A stretch of 43,638 bases of DNA from Bryobacterales bacterium. Lineage in GTDB: Bacteria; Acidobacteriota; Terriglobia; Bryobacterales; Bryobacteraceae. The DNA lies in contig JADZGD010000124.1 of assembly GCA_020854055.1 (NCBI GenBank), positions 1-43,638 of the forward strand, given 5' to 3'. Below, piece by piece: positions 16,807 through 26,965 of this stretch (positions are counted from its first letter, which is position 1; each line of letters begins with the position of its first letter). Below the pieces are notes generated by a model that saw nothing but the letters and a program-made list of their open reading frames with translations, was not told the DNA's origin and ran no database searches. Both the position numbers and the translations under genes were made by a program.

Positions 16807-19440
16807 ATGGTACTGAACGCCCCGGTAGTACGAACGCATCATCGAGCCAGGCTTCCGATAGACCGGAGGGTGCGCACCGGCGCTGGCAGGCTCCTGCGAC
16901 GGCTGTTGCTGGGTCTGGTGCTGATGGTCGCGATCGGGTATCAGGCCCGGGTGACCATGGAGGTGATGGAGCGGCTGCTCGACGCCTCGCGCTTTGTCCG
17001 CACTCCGTTCACGCTAGGCGCAGGCACGCGCGTCATCGAGAGTGTGGCAAGGGAATACCACGGCAAATTGCGCCGCGGCGATATCTTGCTATCGGTAAAC
17101 GGGCGGCCGCTAGCCGGCTCTGAACAACTGATGGCGCTGTTACAACCGGCGCGGCCCGGCGAGACGGCCCGCTTGACGGTCCGCGCGCCTGGTTCCGGCG
17201 AGATTCGCTCGGTTGCAATCGTATTTCGCCCGGCAGTGGAAACCGCGCGCGATCTGGCATTCATCGTCATGCTGATGGTTGTCATGCCCGCCTTCTGTCT
17301 GGCTTTGGGCTTTTGGGTAGTGCTGGTTCGCGTGGACGACCCGCTGGCGTGGCTACTGCTTGGGTTGATGGCCAGTTTCTCCCAATTCCTGCTGCGGATC
17401 GACCTTCACGACTGGGGCGTATGGGAGCGCTACGCCGTCATTATCTGGCATTCACTCTCGGCCAGGCTGTGGCCGGTCTGGATGCTGCTATTCGGCATCT
17501 ACTTCCCGGCCCGGCTCAAACTGGACCGGCGCTACCCGTGGTGCAAATGGCTGTTGGTTGCGCCGCTGGTGGCGGGCACAGCCCTTTCGGCGGTAGTGGA
17601 ATCCATTGGGCTGACCAATCTTGACTCGGTGGCCGCCATTGCCGGAACCCTCAACGCCCTGGCGGTGCCGATCGCAGTCATCGGAATTCTCGCCGTCGCC
17701 GGCTTCTTTGCCGCTCTGGGCATGAAGACCTACCACGCCGCGTCTCCCGACGCGCGCCGCCGTTTGCGATTGTTACGCTGGGGCGCGGCTGCCGCCCTGG
17801 TCCCGCTGGTCACCCTGTTGCTATGGAGTACCGCCGGCCGCCCCGTGGCGCCCTGGTTCCGCTGGATGGTGGTACCTGCGCTGATGGCGACCTTCCTGTT
17901 TCCGCTGACGCTGGCCTATGTGATCGTCGTGCAGCGTGCCATGGACGTGCGCGTCGTCATCCGCCAGAGCGTCCAATACGCATTGGCTCAACGAGGGCTC
18001 TGGCTGTTGCAGGGCCTGGTTTCGCTGGGCATCGTGTTCAGCGTGGTCTCGCTGGTCCAGCAACCCAATGTCAACCGCGCCGCCAAGCTGACCTACATTG
18101 GCTTGGGCATCCTGCTGATTATCCTTCTGCGGCGCTTCGCCGGGAAGGTCCGGCTCTGGGTAGACCGCCGTTTTTTCCGCGAAGCCCTGAATGCCGAGCA
18201 GGTGCTGGCCGAGTTGAGTGAGCAGGTACGCTCCATCGTGGAGACCCGGCCGTTGCTGGAGGTGGTGGCGCGGCGCATCGCCGAGTCGTTACACGTGGAG
18301 CGGATCGCCCTGCTGTTAAACGAAGGCGGTTGGTGCCGGCCTGCGTTCGCGTTGGGTTACGGCGGCGTGCCGGCCGTTTCGTTTCCCGGCAACACCTCGA
18401 CGGTACGGAATCTCAACCACGGCGAGCCGCTGCGCGTCTATCTGGACGATCCCGATTCCTGGGTATACCACGAGCCCGGGTTCGACCCGTCGGAGCTTGC
18501 GCGATTGCGCGCGCTCGACAGCCGCCTGCTGCTGCCGCTATCGCTCAAGGACCGCCTGCTCGGCTTCATCAGCCTTAGCCCGAAGCGCTCCGAAGAGCCC
18601 TATTCGGCCAACGACGTGAGGCTGTTGCAATCGGTGGCCACGCAGGCCGGGCTGGCGCTCGAAAACAGCCGCCTCAGTGAGCAGGTCGCCCGCGAGGTGG
18701 CGCAGCGCGAACGCATCAGCCGCGAGATCGAAATCGCCCGCGAGGTTCAGGAGCGCCTGTTTCCTCAGAGCCTGCCGGAAATTGAAGGGCTCGATTATGC
18801 CGGCGCCTGCCGCCCGGCGCAGGAGGTCGGCGGCGATTACTTCGACTTCCTGAAACTGGCCGGCGGCGAGTTCGGCTTCGCCATCGGCGATGTCTCGGGC
18901 AAGGGCATCTCCGCCGCCCTGTTGATGGCAAGTCTGCAGGCCTCCATTCGCAGTCAAACATTATCCGGCAATCATGATCTGGCCGGGCTGATGACCAACG
19001 TGAACCGGCTCATCTATGACTCCTCGGCCTCGAACCGCTACGCGACACTGTTCTACGCCCAATACGACCCCGCCAGCCGCATGCTCCGCTACGTCAATGC
19101 CGGCCACAATCCGCCGTTCGTCTTGCGGGCGAACGCGGTCATTCCACTCGACACCGGCGGACCGGTGGTGGGCCTGCTCCAGCAACCGCGCTACGAACAG
19201 GGCTCCCTCGTGCTCGAGCCGGCCGACCTGGTGGTGTGCTACACCGACGGCATCAGCGAGTCGCTCAACGCGGCCGAGCAGGAGTGGGGTGAACAGCGCC
19301 TGATTGAGACCACCAGGAGTTGGCGGGCGGCTTCCGCCGGCCAGATTCTCGACCACATCATGGATGCCGCCACGAAGTTCGCCGCCGGCGCGCCACAGCA
19401 CGACGACATGACGCTGGTTATCGTGCGAATCGGCCGTTAG
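16807..19440 (+). CDS. PDZ-membrane-GAF-SpoIIE protein (PP2C-type serine phosphatase, RsbU-like)
   Basis: The 877-aa protein has four parts. An N-terminal membrane segment precedes a PDZ-like domain (about residues 68-139; LRRGDILLSVNGRPLAG). A polytopic membrane region follows (about 148-445), then a GAF domain (about 464-621). The C-terminal SpoIIE/PP2C phosphatase (about 651-877) has an intact metal site: GGDYFDF, GDVSGKGISAALLMA, AGHNPPF and CYTDGISES. Such phosphatases usually dephosphorylate anti-sigma-factor antagonists (STAS proteins) to control sigma factors or other outputs; no STAS or anti-sigma gene is visible here. The start is uncertain: ATG 16807 lacks a strong ribosome-binding site but lies just past a possible -10. 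A sensor kinase gene follows 117 nt downstream and may work with it. Confidence 0.88.
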   Translation: MVLNAPVVRTHHRARLPIDRRVRTGAGRLLRRLLLGLVLMVAIGYQARVTMEVMERLLDASRFVRTPFTLGAGTRVIESVAREYHGKLRRGDILLSVNGRPLAGSEQLMALLQPARPGETARLTVRAPGSGEIRSVAIVFRPAVETARDLAFIVMLMVVMPAFCLALGFWVVLVRVDDPLAWLLLGLMASFSQFLLRIDLHDWGVWERYAVIIWHSLSARLWPVWMLLFGIYFPARLKLDRRYPWCKWLLVAPLVAGTALSAVVESIGLTNLDSVAAIAGTLNALAVPIAVIGILAVAGFFAALGMKTYHAASPDARRRLRLLRWGAAAALVPLVTLLLWSTAGRPVAPWFRWMVVPALMATFLFPLTLAYVIVVQRAMDVRVVIRQSVQYALAQRGLWLLQGLVSLGIVFSVVSLVQQPNVNRAAKLTYIGLGILLIILLRRFAGKVRLWVDRRFFREALNAEQVLAELSEQVRSIVETRPLLEVVARRIAESLHVERIALLLNEGGWCRPAFALGYGGVPAVSFPGNTSTVRNLNHGEPLRVYLDDPDSWVYHEPGFDPSELARLRALDSRLLLPLSLKDRLLGFISLSPKRSEEPYSANDVRLLQSVATQAGLALENSRLSEQVAREVAQRERISREIEIAREVQERLFPQSLPEIEGLDYAGACRPAQEVGGDYFDFLKLAGGEFGFAIGDVSGKGISAALLMASLQASIRSQTLSGNHDLAGLMTNVNRLIYDSSASNRYATLFYAQYDPASRMLRYVNAGHNPPFVLRANAVIPLDTGGPVVGLLQQPRYEQGSLVLEPADLVVCYTDGISESLNAAEQEWGEQRLIETTRSWRAASAGQILDHIMDAATKFAAGAPQHDDMTLVIVRIGR

Positions 19441-19557
19441 GCTGCTCCCGGATCCTGCGGCGGCCGCGGCATTTGGCTATTCTGGAAAAGTCCTTCAAGA
19501 CGGTTGGCGATTCCGGCCGCGACACCGCACGGGTCCGGTTACCCTGAAGAGTTCCCA

Positions 19558-21051
19558 TTGATTATTCGGCGCTTTCGCAACATTCCGATCCGGCAGAAAT
19601 TACTGATCATCATCTTCGTCACTACGGCTGTGACGCTGCTGACCTCGATGGTCGGGATCGTGGTGGTCGATTCCGTCCTGTTCCAGGGACACCTGCAACG
19701 CGATTTGCAAACGTTCGCCCGTGTGATCGCCGACAACAGTTCGGCGGCCGTGTTGTTCAACGATTCTCACGCGGCCGGCGAGATTCTGGCCACATTGCAA
19801 GCCAAACGGCACATCTCGGCCGCCTGCCTCTATCGCGCTAACGGCTCGATTCTAGCCCGCTATGTGCGGCCGGGCCAAAAGGCCGATTGTCCGCCGCCCG
19901 CCGGCGGCAGGGAGGTCGCCTCCGAGAACGGCACCCTGACGGCTTCTCATCCCATTGTGATTAACAACCGCCGCATCGGCACCCTGGTGCTTCGTTACGA
20001 CCTGGGAGAATTGACCGAGCGGGTGCGTATCTACGGGCTGACGGTGGTGCTGGTGCTGATGATCGCCGGTCTGTTGGGGCTGGCGTTCTCCTCCAGGCTC
20101 TGCGCCGCCTTTGCCGCCCCGATTGTTGAGTTGGCCGGCACGGCGGCGCTGGTGTCACATACCCGGGATTATTCCGCCCGCGCCTCCCTGCGTTCCAATG
20201 ACGAGGTGGGCAGCCTGGTGACCGCCTTCAACGAGATGCTGGCCGGCATCCAATCCCGCGATACGGAACTGACCGGTTCGCTCGCCGACCGCGATGAGGC
20301 GCTGGCGAACCGGGAGCGGTTGAACCAGGAGCTGAAGCGGATCAATGAAAACCTGACACGCTCCAACGAAGACCTGGAACGCTTCGCATTCATCGCCAGC
20401 CACGATCTGCAGGAACCGCTGCGGATGATCACGCTCTATTCCCAACTGCTGGTGAAAAAATACGGCAGCATGGATGAGCAGAGCGCGACCTACGTCGATT
20501 GCATCGTCTCGGGAACGCGCCGCATGCGTGAACTGCTCGAGGATCTGCTGGTTTACGCTGAAATCGCCGCCCGTTCCGAACAGGAGTTGTCGCCGGTTGA
20601 TCTCAACCAGGTGCTGGCCAAAGCCAAGGCCAATCTCCAGGCCTCCATTGAACTGACCAGCGCCGTCATCTCAGCCTCCGTTCTGCCGACCGTCGCCGCG
20701 TATGACGGCCACCTGGTCTCTCTGTTTCAGAATCTGATCGGCAACAGCATAAAGTACCGCGGCAGCCAGGCACCCCGGATCAGCATTACCGTAAAGCCGG
20801 ACAATGGCATGTATCAGTTCGCTTTTGCCGACAACGGTGTGGGCATCGCGCCCGAGTATCACGCGCGAATCTTTCAGGCATTCAAGCGCTTGCATGGCAA
20901 GGATATTCCGGGCACCGGTATCGGCCTGGCAATCTGCCAGCGCGTGGTGGAGCGCTACGGCGGGCGCATCTGGGTGGAGTCGGAACCGGGCCACGGCGCC
21001 ACCTTCCTGTTCACCATTCCCCGGCCAAACGGCGACGAACAACCGGCGTGA
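19558..21051 (+). CDS. Membrane sensor histidine kinase
   Basis: The product (497 aa from the TTG at 19558) has a first membrane segment at about 11-41, a periplasmic sensor region of about 105 aa resembling CHASE8 domains, a second membrane segment at about 158-185, a HAMP linker, and a coiled coil. The HisKA domain reads FAFIASHDLQEPLRM with phospho-acceptor H282. The ATPase domain shows NLIGNSIKYRG, FADNGVGIAPEYHARIFQAF and GTGIGLAICQRVVERYGG, so it looks active. No response regulator gene is adjacent, so its target is unknown; the SpoIIE phosphatase encoded upstream is a possible partner. The start is a judgement: both 19558 and 19504 are TTG, and 19558 has a GAAGAG sequence at suitable distance. 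Confidence 0.9.
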   Translation: MIIRRFRNIPIRQKLLIIIFVTTAVTLLTSMVGIVVVDSVLFQGHLQRDLQTFARVIADNSSAAVLFNDSHAAGEILATLQAKRHISAACLYRANGSILARYVRPGQKADCPPPAGGREVASENGTLTASHPIVINNRRIGTLVLRYDLGELTERVRIYGLTVVLVLMIAGLLGLAFSSRLCAAFAAPIVELAGTAALVSHTRDYSARASLRSNDEVGSLVTAFNEMLAGIQSRDTELTGSLADRDEALANRERLNQELKRINENLTRSNEDLERFAFIASHDLQEPLRMITLYSQLLVKKYGSMDEQSATYVDCIVSGTRRMRELLEDLLVYAEIAARSEQELSPVDLNQVLAKAKANLQASIELTSAVISASVLPTVAAYDGHLVSLFQNLIGNSIKYRGSQAPRISITVKPDNGMYQFAFADNGVGIAPEYHARIFQAFKRLHGKDIPGTGIGLAICQRVVERYGGRIWVESEPGHGATFLFTIPRPNGDEQPA

Positions 21052-21090
21052 CATACTCAAAAAGGGAGCGGCCCCGGCCACTCCGCGCGC

Positions 21091-23244
21091 ATGGACACAG
21101 AGAGGCTGCGGATCACACTTTTCGGCGCCGTTCAAGGCGTGGGCTTTCGTCCCTTCGTCTATCGGCTGGCCGCCTCGCTGAATCTGCCCGGATGGGTGCG
21201 TAACTCCGGCGCCGGCCTGGAGATCGAAGTCGAGGGGCAGGCCGGCGAACTCACCCGTTTTCTGGAGCGCCTGGACGCCGAACGTCCTCCGGCGGCCGTG
21301 GTGCTGGGCCGTGAGATCAGTCGCCTGGCCGCAGCCGGCTTCGATCAATTCCGCATCTGCTCCTCAACGGGTGAAGACCCGCCAACCGCCGCCGTGCTGC
21401 CGGATCTGGCAACCTGTCCCCAATGCCGCGGTGAACTGTTCGATCCCGCCGACCGCCGCAACCTTTACCCCTTCATCAACTGCACGCGCTGCGGTCCGCG
21501 CTACAGCATCATTCTGGACATTCCCTACGATCGCCACAACACCACCATGCGCGGATTCGCGCTCTGCCCCGAATGTGAACGCCAGTACGCCGATCCTCTC
21601 GACCGGCGCTTTCACGCGCAACCGCTAGCTTGTGCCGCGTGCGGCCCGCGGCTGAACACCACCGTCGAGAGTGCGGCCTGTGCTTTGCGCGACGGCCTCA
21701 TCGTCGCGTTGAAGGGCATCGGCGGCTACCAGTTGCTGGCCGATGCCCGTCAACCCGGCGCAGTGGAGCAGTTACGCCGGCGCAAGCACCGGGAAGAGAA
21801 GCCCTTCGCCGTGATGATGCCATCACTGGCCATGGTGAAGGAGTATTGCCTGGTCTCGGCGGCCGAGGCCGCGCTGCTCCAATCGCCGGCGGCGCCGATC
21901 GTACTTCTGCGGCCGGCCGGCCGGCCAGGTATTGCGCCGAACGTGGCGGCCAGTTCGCCACTGCTCGGAATCATGCTACCCTACTCGCCGCTGCACCACC
22001 TGCTGATGGAGGCATTCCGTTACCCGGTGGTCGCCACCAGCGGCAACCGTAGCGACGAACCGATTGCCATCGAAACCGGGGAGGCGCACGCGCGCCTTGC
22101 CGGCATCGCCGATCTGTTTGTCGATCACGACCGGCCCATTGCCCGCCCTTGTGACGATTCGGTAGCCCGTGTGATCGGCCGGCGGGAGACGGTGCTGCGG
22201 CGCGCCCGCGGCTATGCTCCACTGCCGGTCCGCGTTCCCAAACCGCTCCGGCGAGTGCTCGCCGTGGGCGGGCATCTGAAAAACAGCATCGCCATCGCCG
22301 CCGGGCGTCACGTGATCCTCAGCCAGCACGTCGGCGATTTGGACACCCCGGAAGCCCGCCGCGCCTTTGAAGACGCCATCGCCGGATTGCTGCGCATCTA
22401 CGATTTTCAGCCGGAACTTGTCGCCTCGGACCTTCATCCCGACTACGCTTCCACGCTCTGGGCCGAAGAGTCCGGCTTACCGGCCGTACGCGTGCAACAT
22501 CACCAGGCTCACCTGGCCGCCTGCGCCGCCGAAAACGATGTGGAAGGCGAGTGGCTGGGAGTCAGTTGGGATGGCGCGGGCTACGGTACCGACGGCACCA
22601 TCTGGGGCGGCGAGTTCTTTATGGCGCGTCATGGCGTGTTTGAACGTTTCGCCCACCTGCGGCCGTTCCGCCTTCCCGGTGGCGAGGCGGCCTTTCGCGA
22701 AGGTTGGCGCCCGGCTGCCAGCCTGTGCCGCCAAGCCGGAATTCCCCGCCCCGTTCCCAACCCTCTGGAGCAAATGCTGGCCAAGGGAATCAACTCGCCA
22801 TACACCTCCAGCGTGGGACGTCTGTTTGATGGCGTGGCGGCGCTCACCGGCGTCGCCCGGGAAAGCCGCTTTGAAGGACAGGCCGCCATGCTGCTTGAAC
22901 GCGCTATCGGCGGTGTTACCACTACCGGAGCATACCCGCTCGAACACGGCGACTGGCGCGAACTGATCCGCAAGGTAACGGCCGATGTGGAGGCCGGCGT
23001 CGAACTGCGGCTGATTGCCGCCCGTTTTCACAACGCGTTGGCCAACTGGATCGTGGAGGTGGCCGGACAGGCGGCGATTCATCGCGTGGTTCTCAGTGGT
23101 GGTGTCTTCCAGAATGCCTACCTGGTGGAGCGGGCCACCAGCCTGCTTGAAGCGGCCGGCCACATGGTCTTCACCCACCAGCGCATCCCGCCCAACGATG
23201 GCGGCATCGCGCTCGGCCAGGCCGTCATTGCCGGCGCTCTCTGA
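21091..23244 (+). CDS. hypF: [NiFe]-hydrogenase maturation carbamoyltransferase HypF
   Basis: HypF uses carbamoyl phosphate and ATP to carbamoylate the C-terminal cysteine of HypE, the first step in making the cyanide ligands of the hydrogenase active site. The 717-aa protein starts with an acylphosphatase domain (LFGAVQGVGFRPFVYRLA). Two zinc fingers follow from about residue 109 (CPQC...CTRC and CPEC...CAAC), then a YrdC-like domain (LKGIGGYQLLADA, SGNRSDEPIA) and a Kae1-like domain with VQHHQAHLAACAAE near 469 and WDGAGYGTDGTIWGGEFF. All domains are complete, so the enzyme looks functional. It leads the plus-strand run hypF-hypC-hypD-hypE, 39 nt after the kinase gene. Confidence 0.96.
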   Translation: MDTERLRITLFGAVQGVGFRPFVYRLAASLNLPGWVRNSGAGLEIEVEGQAGELTRFLERLDAERPPAAVVLGREISRLAAAGFDQFRICSSTGEDPPTAAVLPDLATCPQCRGELFDPADRRNLYPFINCTRCGPRYSIILDIPYDRHNTTMRGFALCPECERQYADPLDRRFHAQPLACAACGPRLNTTVESAACALRDGLIVALKGIGGYQLLADARQPGAVEQLRRRKHREEKPFAVMMPSLAMVKEYCLVSAAEAALLQSPAAPIVLLRPAGRPGIAPNVAASSPLLGIMLPYSPLHHLLMEAFRYPVVATSGNRSDEPIAIETGEAHARLAGIADLFVDHDRPIARPCDDSVARVIGRRETVLRRARGYAPLPVRVPKPLRRVLAVGGHLKNSIAIAAGRHVILSQHVGDLDTPEARRAFEDAIAGLLRIYDFQPELVASDLHPDYASTLWAEESGLPAVRVQHHQAHLAACAAENDVEGEWLGVSWDGAGYGTDGTIWGGEFFMARHGVFERFAHLRPFRLPGGEAAFREGWRPAASLCRQAGIPRPVPNPLEQMLAKGINSPYTSSVGRLFDGVAALTGVARESRFEGQAAMLLERAIGGVTTTGAYPLEHGDWRELIRKVTADVEAGVELRLIAARFHNALANWIVEVAGQAAIHRVVLSGGVFQNAYLVERATSLLEAAGHMVFTHQRIPPNDGGIALGQAVIAGAL

Positions 23245-23281
23245 CGCTCTGCCGCTGCCCCGTATTAAACTACGAATCGGT

Positions 23282-23542
23282 ATGTGCCTCGCGGTTCCCG
23301 GCCTGATTGTGGAAGTGGTCGAAGGTTCTGGCCCGGCCTTGCGCCAGGCCAAAGTCGATTTCGCCGGCATCCGCAAGCAGGTAAGTTTGGCCTTCACCCC
23401 CGAAGCCGGCGCCGGTGACTGGGTCATGGTGCATGTCGGCTTTGCCCTCAACACCATCGACGCCCGGGAGGCCGGCCGGATCCAGGAATTGCTTCGCCAG
23501 TTGGATGATGCCGCCGCCCGCCTGGAGCCCGGGACGGAATGA
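23282..23542 (+). CDS. hypC: Hydrogenase maturation chaperone HypC
   Basis: HypC is a small OB-fold chaperone that, with HypD, carries the Fe(CN)2CO unit to the hydrogenase large subunit. The 86-aa product starts [12 protein letters not shown]; Cys2, exposed after Met removal, is the essential iron-binding residue. The [18 protein letters not shown] segment is typical of the family. The start at 23282 is fixed by this MCLAVPG motif; a longer in-frame reading from 23015 runs through hypF and is not real. A 37-nt gap separates it from hypF, and the stop overlaps the hypD ATG by 4 nt (ATGA). Confidence 0.95.
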   Translation: MCLAVPGLIVEVVEGSGPALRQAKVDFAGIRKQVSLAFTPEAGAGDWVMVHVGFALNTIDAREAGRIQELLRQLDDAAARLEPGTE

Positions 23543-24624
23543 AGTATGTGGATGAATACCGGGACCCCGCCGCCGCGCGCGCGCTGATCTCAGCGATCGC
23601 CCGCGTGGCTCGCCGCGACTGGACGGTAATGGAGGTCTGCGGAGGCCAGACGCACACGCTGCTCAAGAGCGGCATTCTCCAGTTGCTGCCCGCCGGCATC
23701 ACGCTGGTTCACGGTCCCGGCTGTCCGGTCTGCGTGACGCCGCTGGAACAGATTGATAAAGCGCTGGAGATCGCCGCGCGCCGCCAGGTTATCTTCTGTT
23801 CCTTCGGCGACATGCTGCGCGTGCCCGGATCCGCCGGGAGCCTGTTCGATGCAAAGGCCGCGGGCGGCGATGTACGCATCGTCTACTCGCCGCTCGACGC
23901 AGTGAATCTCGCCCGGGACAACCCGCGGCGCCAGGTGGTCTTCTTCGCGGTCGGTTTTGAGACCACGGCGCCGGCCAACGCAGTGGCGGTGGAGCAGGCG
24001 GGCCGAACCGGGCTGCGAAATTTCTCCATCCTGTCCGCCCACGTTCTGGTTCCCCCGGCCCTTGAGGCAATTCTGCAGTCACCCGGCTGCCGGGTGCAGG
24101 GCTTCCTCGCCCCGGGACACGTGTGCGCCGTCACCGGCTTGCGCGATTATGAACGCATCGCTGAAACGTACCGGGTGCCGATCGTGGTCACCGGTTTCGA
24201 ACCGGTGGACCTGCTCGATGGCATTCGCCTGCTGGTGGAGCAGTTGGAACGGGGAAGCGCCGCCGTTGAAAATCAATATAGCCGCGTGGTTCGCACCGCC
24301 GGCAACCCGGCCGCGCAGGATGCCGTAAGCCGGGTGTTCGAGATCTGCCCCCGAAAGTGGCGCGGTATCGGCGAAATACCGGCTAGCGGGCTGCGCCTGC
24401 GCGCCGCGTATCGCGAGTTCGACGCCGAGGTGCGTTTTAACCTCGCCGCCACCGGAGTGGCGGAGCCGCCGGAATGTATCAGCGGCCTGGTGTTGCAGGG
24501 CATCCGCAAACCGCATGAATGTTCCGCGTTCGGCATCCGATGCACTCCGGAAACGCCGATGGGCGCGCCGATGGTCTCCTCGGAGGGCGCCTGCGCCGCC
24601 TACTATCTCTATGGCCGGCAATAA
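23539..24624 (+). CDS. hypD: Hydrogenase maturation Fe-S protein HypD
   Basis: HypD is the [4Fe-4S] scaffold on which the Fe(CN)2CO moiety is assembled together with HypC and HypE. The 361-aa protein has the redox-active region [25 protein letters not shown], and a C-terminal cysteine-rich stretch ([25 protein letters not shown]) that should hold the cluster. [10 protein letters not shown] and [14 protein letters not shown] are also conserved. The length is normal. It overlaps hypC by 4 nt and hypE by 14 nt, so the three proteins are probably made in coupled fashion. Confidence 0.96.
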   Translation: MKYVDEYRDPAAARALISAIARVARRDWTVMEVCGGQTHTLLKSGILQLLPAGITLVHGPGCPVCVTPLEQIDKALEIAARRQVIFCSFGDMLRVPGSAGSLFDAKAAGGDVRIVYSPLDAVNLARDNPRRQVVFFAVGFETTAPANAVAVEQAGRTGLRNFSILSAHVLVPPALEAILQSPGCRVQGFLAPGHVCAVTGLRDYERIAETYRVPIVVTGFEPVDLLDGIRLLVEQLERGSAAVENQYSRVVRTAGNPAAQDAVSRVFEICPRKWRGIGEIPASGLRLRAAYREFDAEVRFNLAATGVAEPPECISGLVLQGIRKPHECSAFGIRCTPETPMGAPMVSSEGACAAYYLYGRQ

Positions 24625-25666
24625 GGACTTTCAACTCGCATGTCCCCTGCCGCCGCCGGCGGGTGATCGCATCCAACTGGCCCACGGCGGCGGCGGGCGG
24701 CTGACCCGTCAATTGATTGAGCAGATTTTTCTGCCGGCGTTTTCCGGCTTGGAACTCGACGCCCGCCACGACGGCGCCGTGTTGCCGTTTGAAGGCGCCC
24801 GGCTGGCCTTTACCACGGATTCCTTCGTCGTCGATCCGCCCGTTTTTCCCGGCGGCACCATTGGGGACCTGGCCATAAACGGCACGGTCAACGACCTGGC
24901 AATGTGCGGGGCCGAGCCATTGCACCTGAGCGCGGCATTCATCCTGGAAGAGGGGTTCCCGGTAGATACGCTGCGGACCGTGGCCGAATCCATGCGGCTG
25001 GCCGCTACTCGCGCCGGCGTCGGAATCGTTACAGGCGACACCAAGGTGGTGGACAGGGGAAAGGGTGGCGGCGTCTTCATCTCCACCTCGGGAATCGGCG
25101 TGGTCCGGACACCCTCGGCCGTTGACCCGCGCCGCGTCACACCGGGCGACGCCGTGCTTTTGAGCGGCGACATCGGATCCCATTCCGTCGCCATTCTCTC
25201 GGTGCGGGGCGGACTCGAATTCGATTCGCCGGTCACCAGTGACACGGTCTCCCTCTGGCCCGCCGTCGATGCTCTGATCCGCGCCGGTATCGAGATCCAC
25301 TGCCTCCGTGATGCCACCCGCGGGGGCGTCGCCACGGCGTTGAACGAGATCGCATCCACCGCTGGCATCAGCATCACCGTGAACGAGAGCGAAGTGCCTG
25401 TCACCGAGCCGGTTCGCGGCGCTTCGGAGATCCTCGGCCTCGATCCGCTCTACATGGCCAACGAAGGCCGGTTTCTAGCCATCGTTCCGCAGTCCGATGG
25501 CGCACGCGCGCTGGAGACGCTGCGCGGCATAGGGGTCAGTTCCGGGGCCCGTATGATCGGCCGCGTTACCGAGGGCGGCCGACCGCGGGTCACGTTACGC
25601 AGTCCGATCGGGGGCATGCGCGTCTTGGACATGCTCTCGGGCGAGCAGTTGCCCCGGATTTGCTGA
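24611..25666 (+). CDS. hypE: Hydrogenase maturation protein HypE
   Basis: HypE accepts the carbamoyl group from HypF on its last cysteine and dehydrates it with ATP to a thiocyanate, the cyanide source. The 351-aa PurM-like protein has the N-terminal [26 protein letters not shown], a [11 protein letters not shown] block, [13 protein letters not shown] and [17 protein letters not shown]. It ends in PRIC, so the essential terminal cysteine is intact. I chose ATG 24611 because homology begins right after it; an in-frame reading from 24515 lies inside hypD. The gene overlaps hypD by 14 nt and ends 18 nt from the convergent oxidoreductase gene. Confidence 0.95.
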   Translation: MAGNKDFQLACPLPPPAGDRIQLAHGGGGRLTRQLIEQIFLPAFSGLELDARHDGAVLPFEGARLAFTTDSFVVDPPVFPGGTIGDLAINGTVNDLAMCGAEPLHLSAAFILEEGFPVDTLRTVAESMRLAATRAGVGIVTGDTKVVDRGKGGGVFISTSGIGVVRTPSAVDPRRVTPGDAVLLSGDIGSHSVAILSVRGGLEFDSPVTSDTVSLWPAVDALIRAGIEIHCLRDATRGGVATALNEIASTAGISITVNESEVPVTEPVRGASEILGLDPLYMANEGRFLAIVPQSDGARALETLRGIGVSSGARMIGRVTEGGRPRVTLRSPIGGMRVLDMLSGEQLPRIC

Positions 25667-25684
25667 CGCGGGGCATTCGGAGCG

Positions 25685-26965
25685 TTACACCTTCTCCGGC
25701 ACCACGAACGGCGCGCGGTAGCTGCGGGTCGACATAGCGTTGGCCTGGTCGTCGCCGGTAAATCGTCCGGCCTTTGGATCGAACTGAAGCTGCCGGTTCA
25801 GCCGGTAGGAAATGTTGCCCAGATGAGCCAGCGAGCTGGACAGCGCAGCGGTTTCCACCGGGCCGTTCTGGTCCGATGTCTTCCGGCTGCGCACGGCTTT
25901 AATGAAGTTCGCCCAGTGATTTCCACCCGCCTTGCGGGATGGCCCCTTTTCCTTGCCCTGGTTCACGTAGGACTCATAATAGTCGTAGCCCTTCACCACC
26001 AGATAGCCGTCCGAGCCGTAAAAGATATTACCGACGCCAACGCCGTCTTCCTTATTGGTGGCCCAGGGCCGCACCTCAAACTCGATCATCTTGTTCTCTT
26101 CCGGGAACAGGTAACTGGAGGACAGTGTCTCCGGAGTCTGCTTGTCGTCGTCGAAGAGAAATTTGCCGCCGAGGGCCGTGATCCTGCTTGGCAGTTTGTC
26201 CACTCCCAGGCCCCACATGCAGAGATCGGTTTCGTGAATACCCTGGTTGCCGACGTCGCCGTTGCCGTAATCCCAGTGCCAGTGCCAGTTGTAATGGACG
26301 ATATTGCGGGAAAACTGCCGTGTCTGGGCCGGACCTTGCCAGATGTCCCAGTTCAGGGTGGCGGGTGCGGCTTCGGGAGGCTTGTGGCCGATCGACGGCC
26401 GCCAACGGAACACCAGACCGCGCGCCATGTATACTTTTCCGATTAGCCCAGAGCGCAGATGCCCGATCGCCTCCTGCACCGCCTCGGAACTGCGTAGCTG
26501 CACGCCGTGCTGCACGATGCGGTTGTACTTGTGCGCCGCCGCCACCATCTGGCGCCCTTCGAAAATGTTGTGGCAGCCCGGCTTTTCCACGTACACATCC
26601 TTGCGCGCCTGGCAGGCCCAGATAGTGGCCAGCGCGTGCCAGTGATTTGGCGTGGCAATGCTGACAGCATCTATGTCCTTGCGCTCCAGGACTTTTCTCA
26701 AATCCTGCTCGGTTTCGAATTTGTGGCCGTATTTTTCCTGGTAGAGCGCCGCCTTTTGAGCCAGCACCTCCGCGTCGGGATCACACAACACGGCCACTTC
26801 CACGTCCGGTAGGGGGCTAAAGCCGTTCACGTGAGCATTGCCACGGCCGTGTACGCCGAGCACCGCCATTCGAATCCGGTTGTTGGCGCCGTACAGTTTC
26901 GGCTTCGCCACCTGGCTTAAGGCGGCGGCGCCGGCGCCGAACACAAACGTTCTACGTGTATCCAT
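25685..26965 (-). CDS. Exported Gfo/Idh/MocA family oxidoreductase
   Basis: A 426-aa protein with a twin-arginine-like leader (DTRRTFVFGAGAAALSQVA), so it is probably exported already folded with its nicotinamide cofactor. The Rossmann domain starts RIRMAVLGVHGRGNAHVNGF, with CDPDAEVLAQ as the cofactor-specifying strand. VEKPGCHNIFEGRQMVAAAH contains the conserved EKP lysine, and HWDYGNGDVGNQGIHETDLC holds the catalytic Asp/His region. Such enzymes oxidise or reduce sugars, often producing 3-keto-glycosides. The ATG at 26965 follows a GGAAGGGAA ribosome-binding region that is present twice because the 20 nt before the start are tandemly duplicated. It is divergent from the nitric oxide reductase gene. 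Confidence 0.9.
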   Translation of the reverse strand: MDTRRTFVFGAGAAALSQVAKPKLYGANNRIRMAVLGVHGRGNAHVNGFSPLPDVEVAVLCDPDAEVLAQKAALYQEKYGHKFETEQDLRKVLERKDIDAVSIATPNHWHALATIWACQARKDVYVEKPGCHNIFEGRQMVAAAHKYNRIVQHGVQLRSSEAVQEAIGHLRSGLIGKVYMARGLVFRWRPSIGHKPPEAAPATLNWDIWQGPAQTRQFSRNIVHYNWHWHWDYGNGDVGNQGIHETDLCMWGLGVDKLPSRITALGGKFLFDDDKQTPETLSSSYLFPEENKMIEFEVRPWATNKEDGVGVGNIFYGSDGYLVVKGYDYYESYVNQGKEKGPSRKAGGNHWANFIKAVRSRKTSDQNGPVETAALSSSLAHLGNISYRLNRQLQFDPKAGRFTGDDQANAMSTRSYRAPFVVPEKV

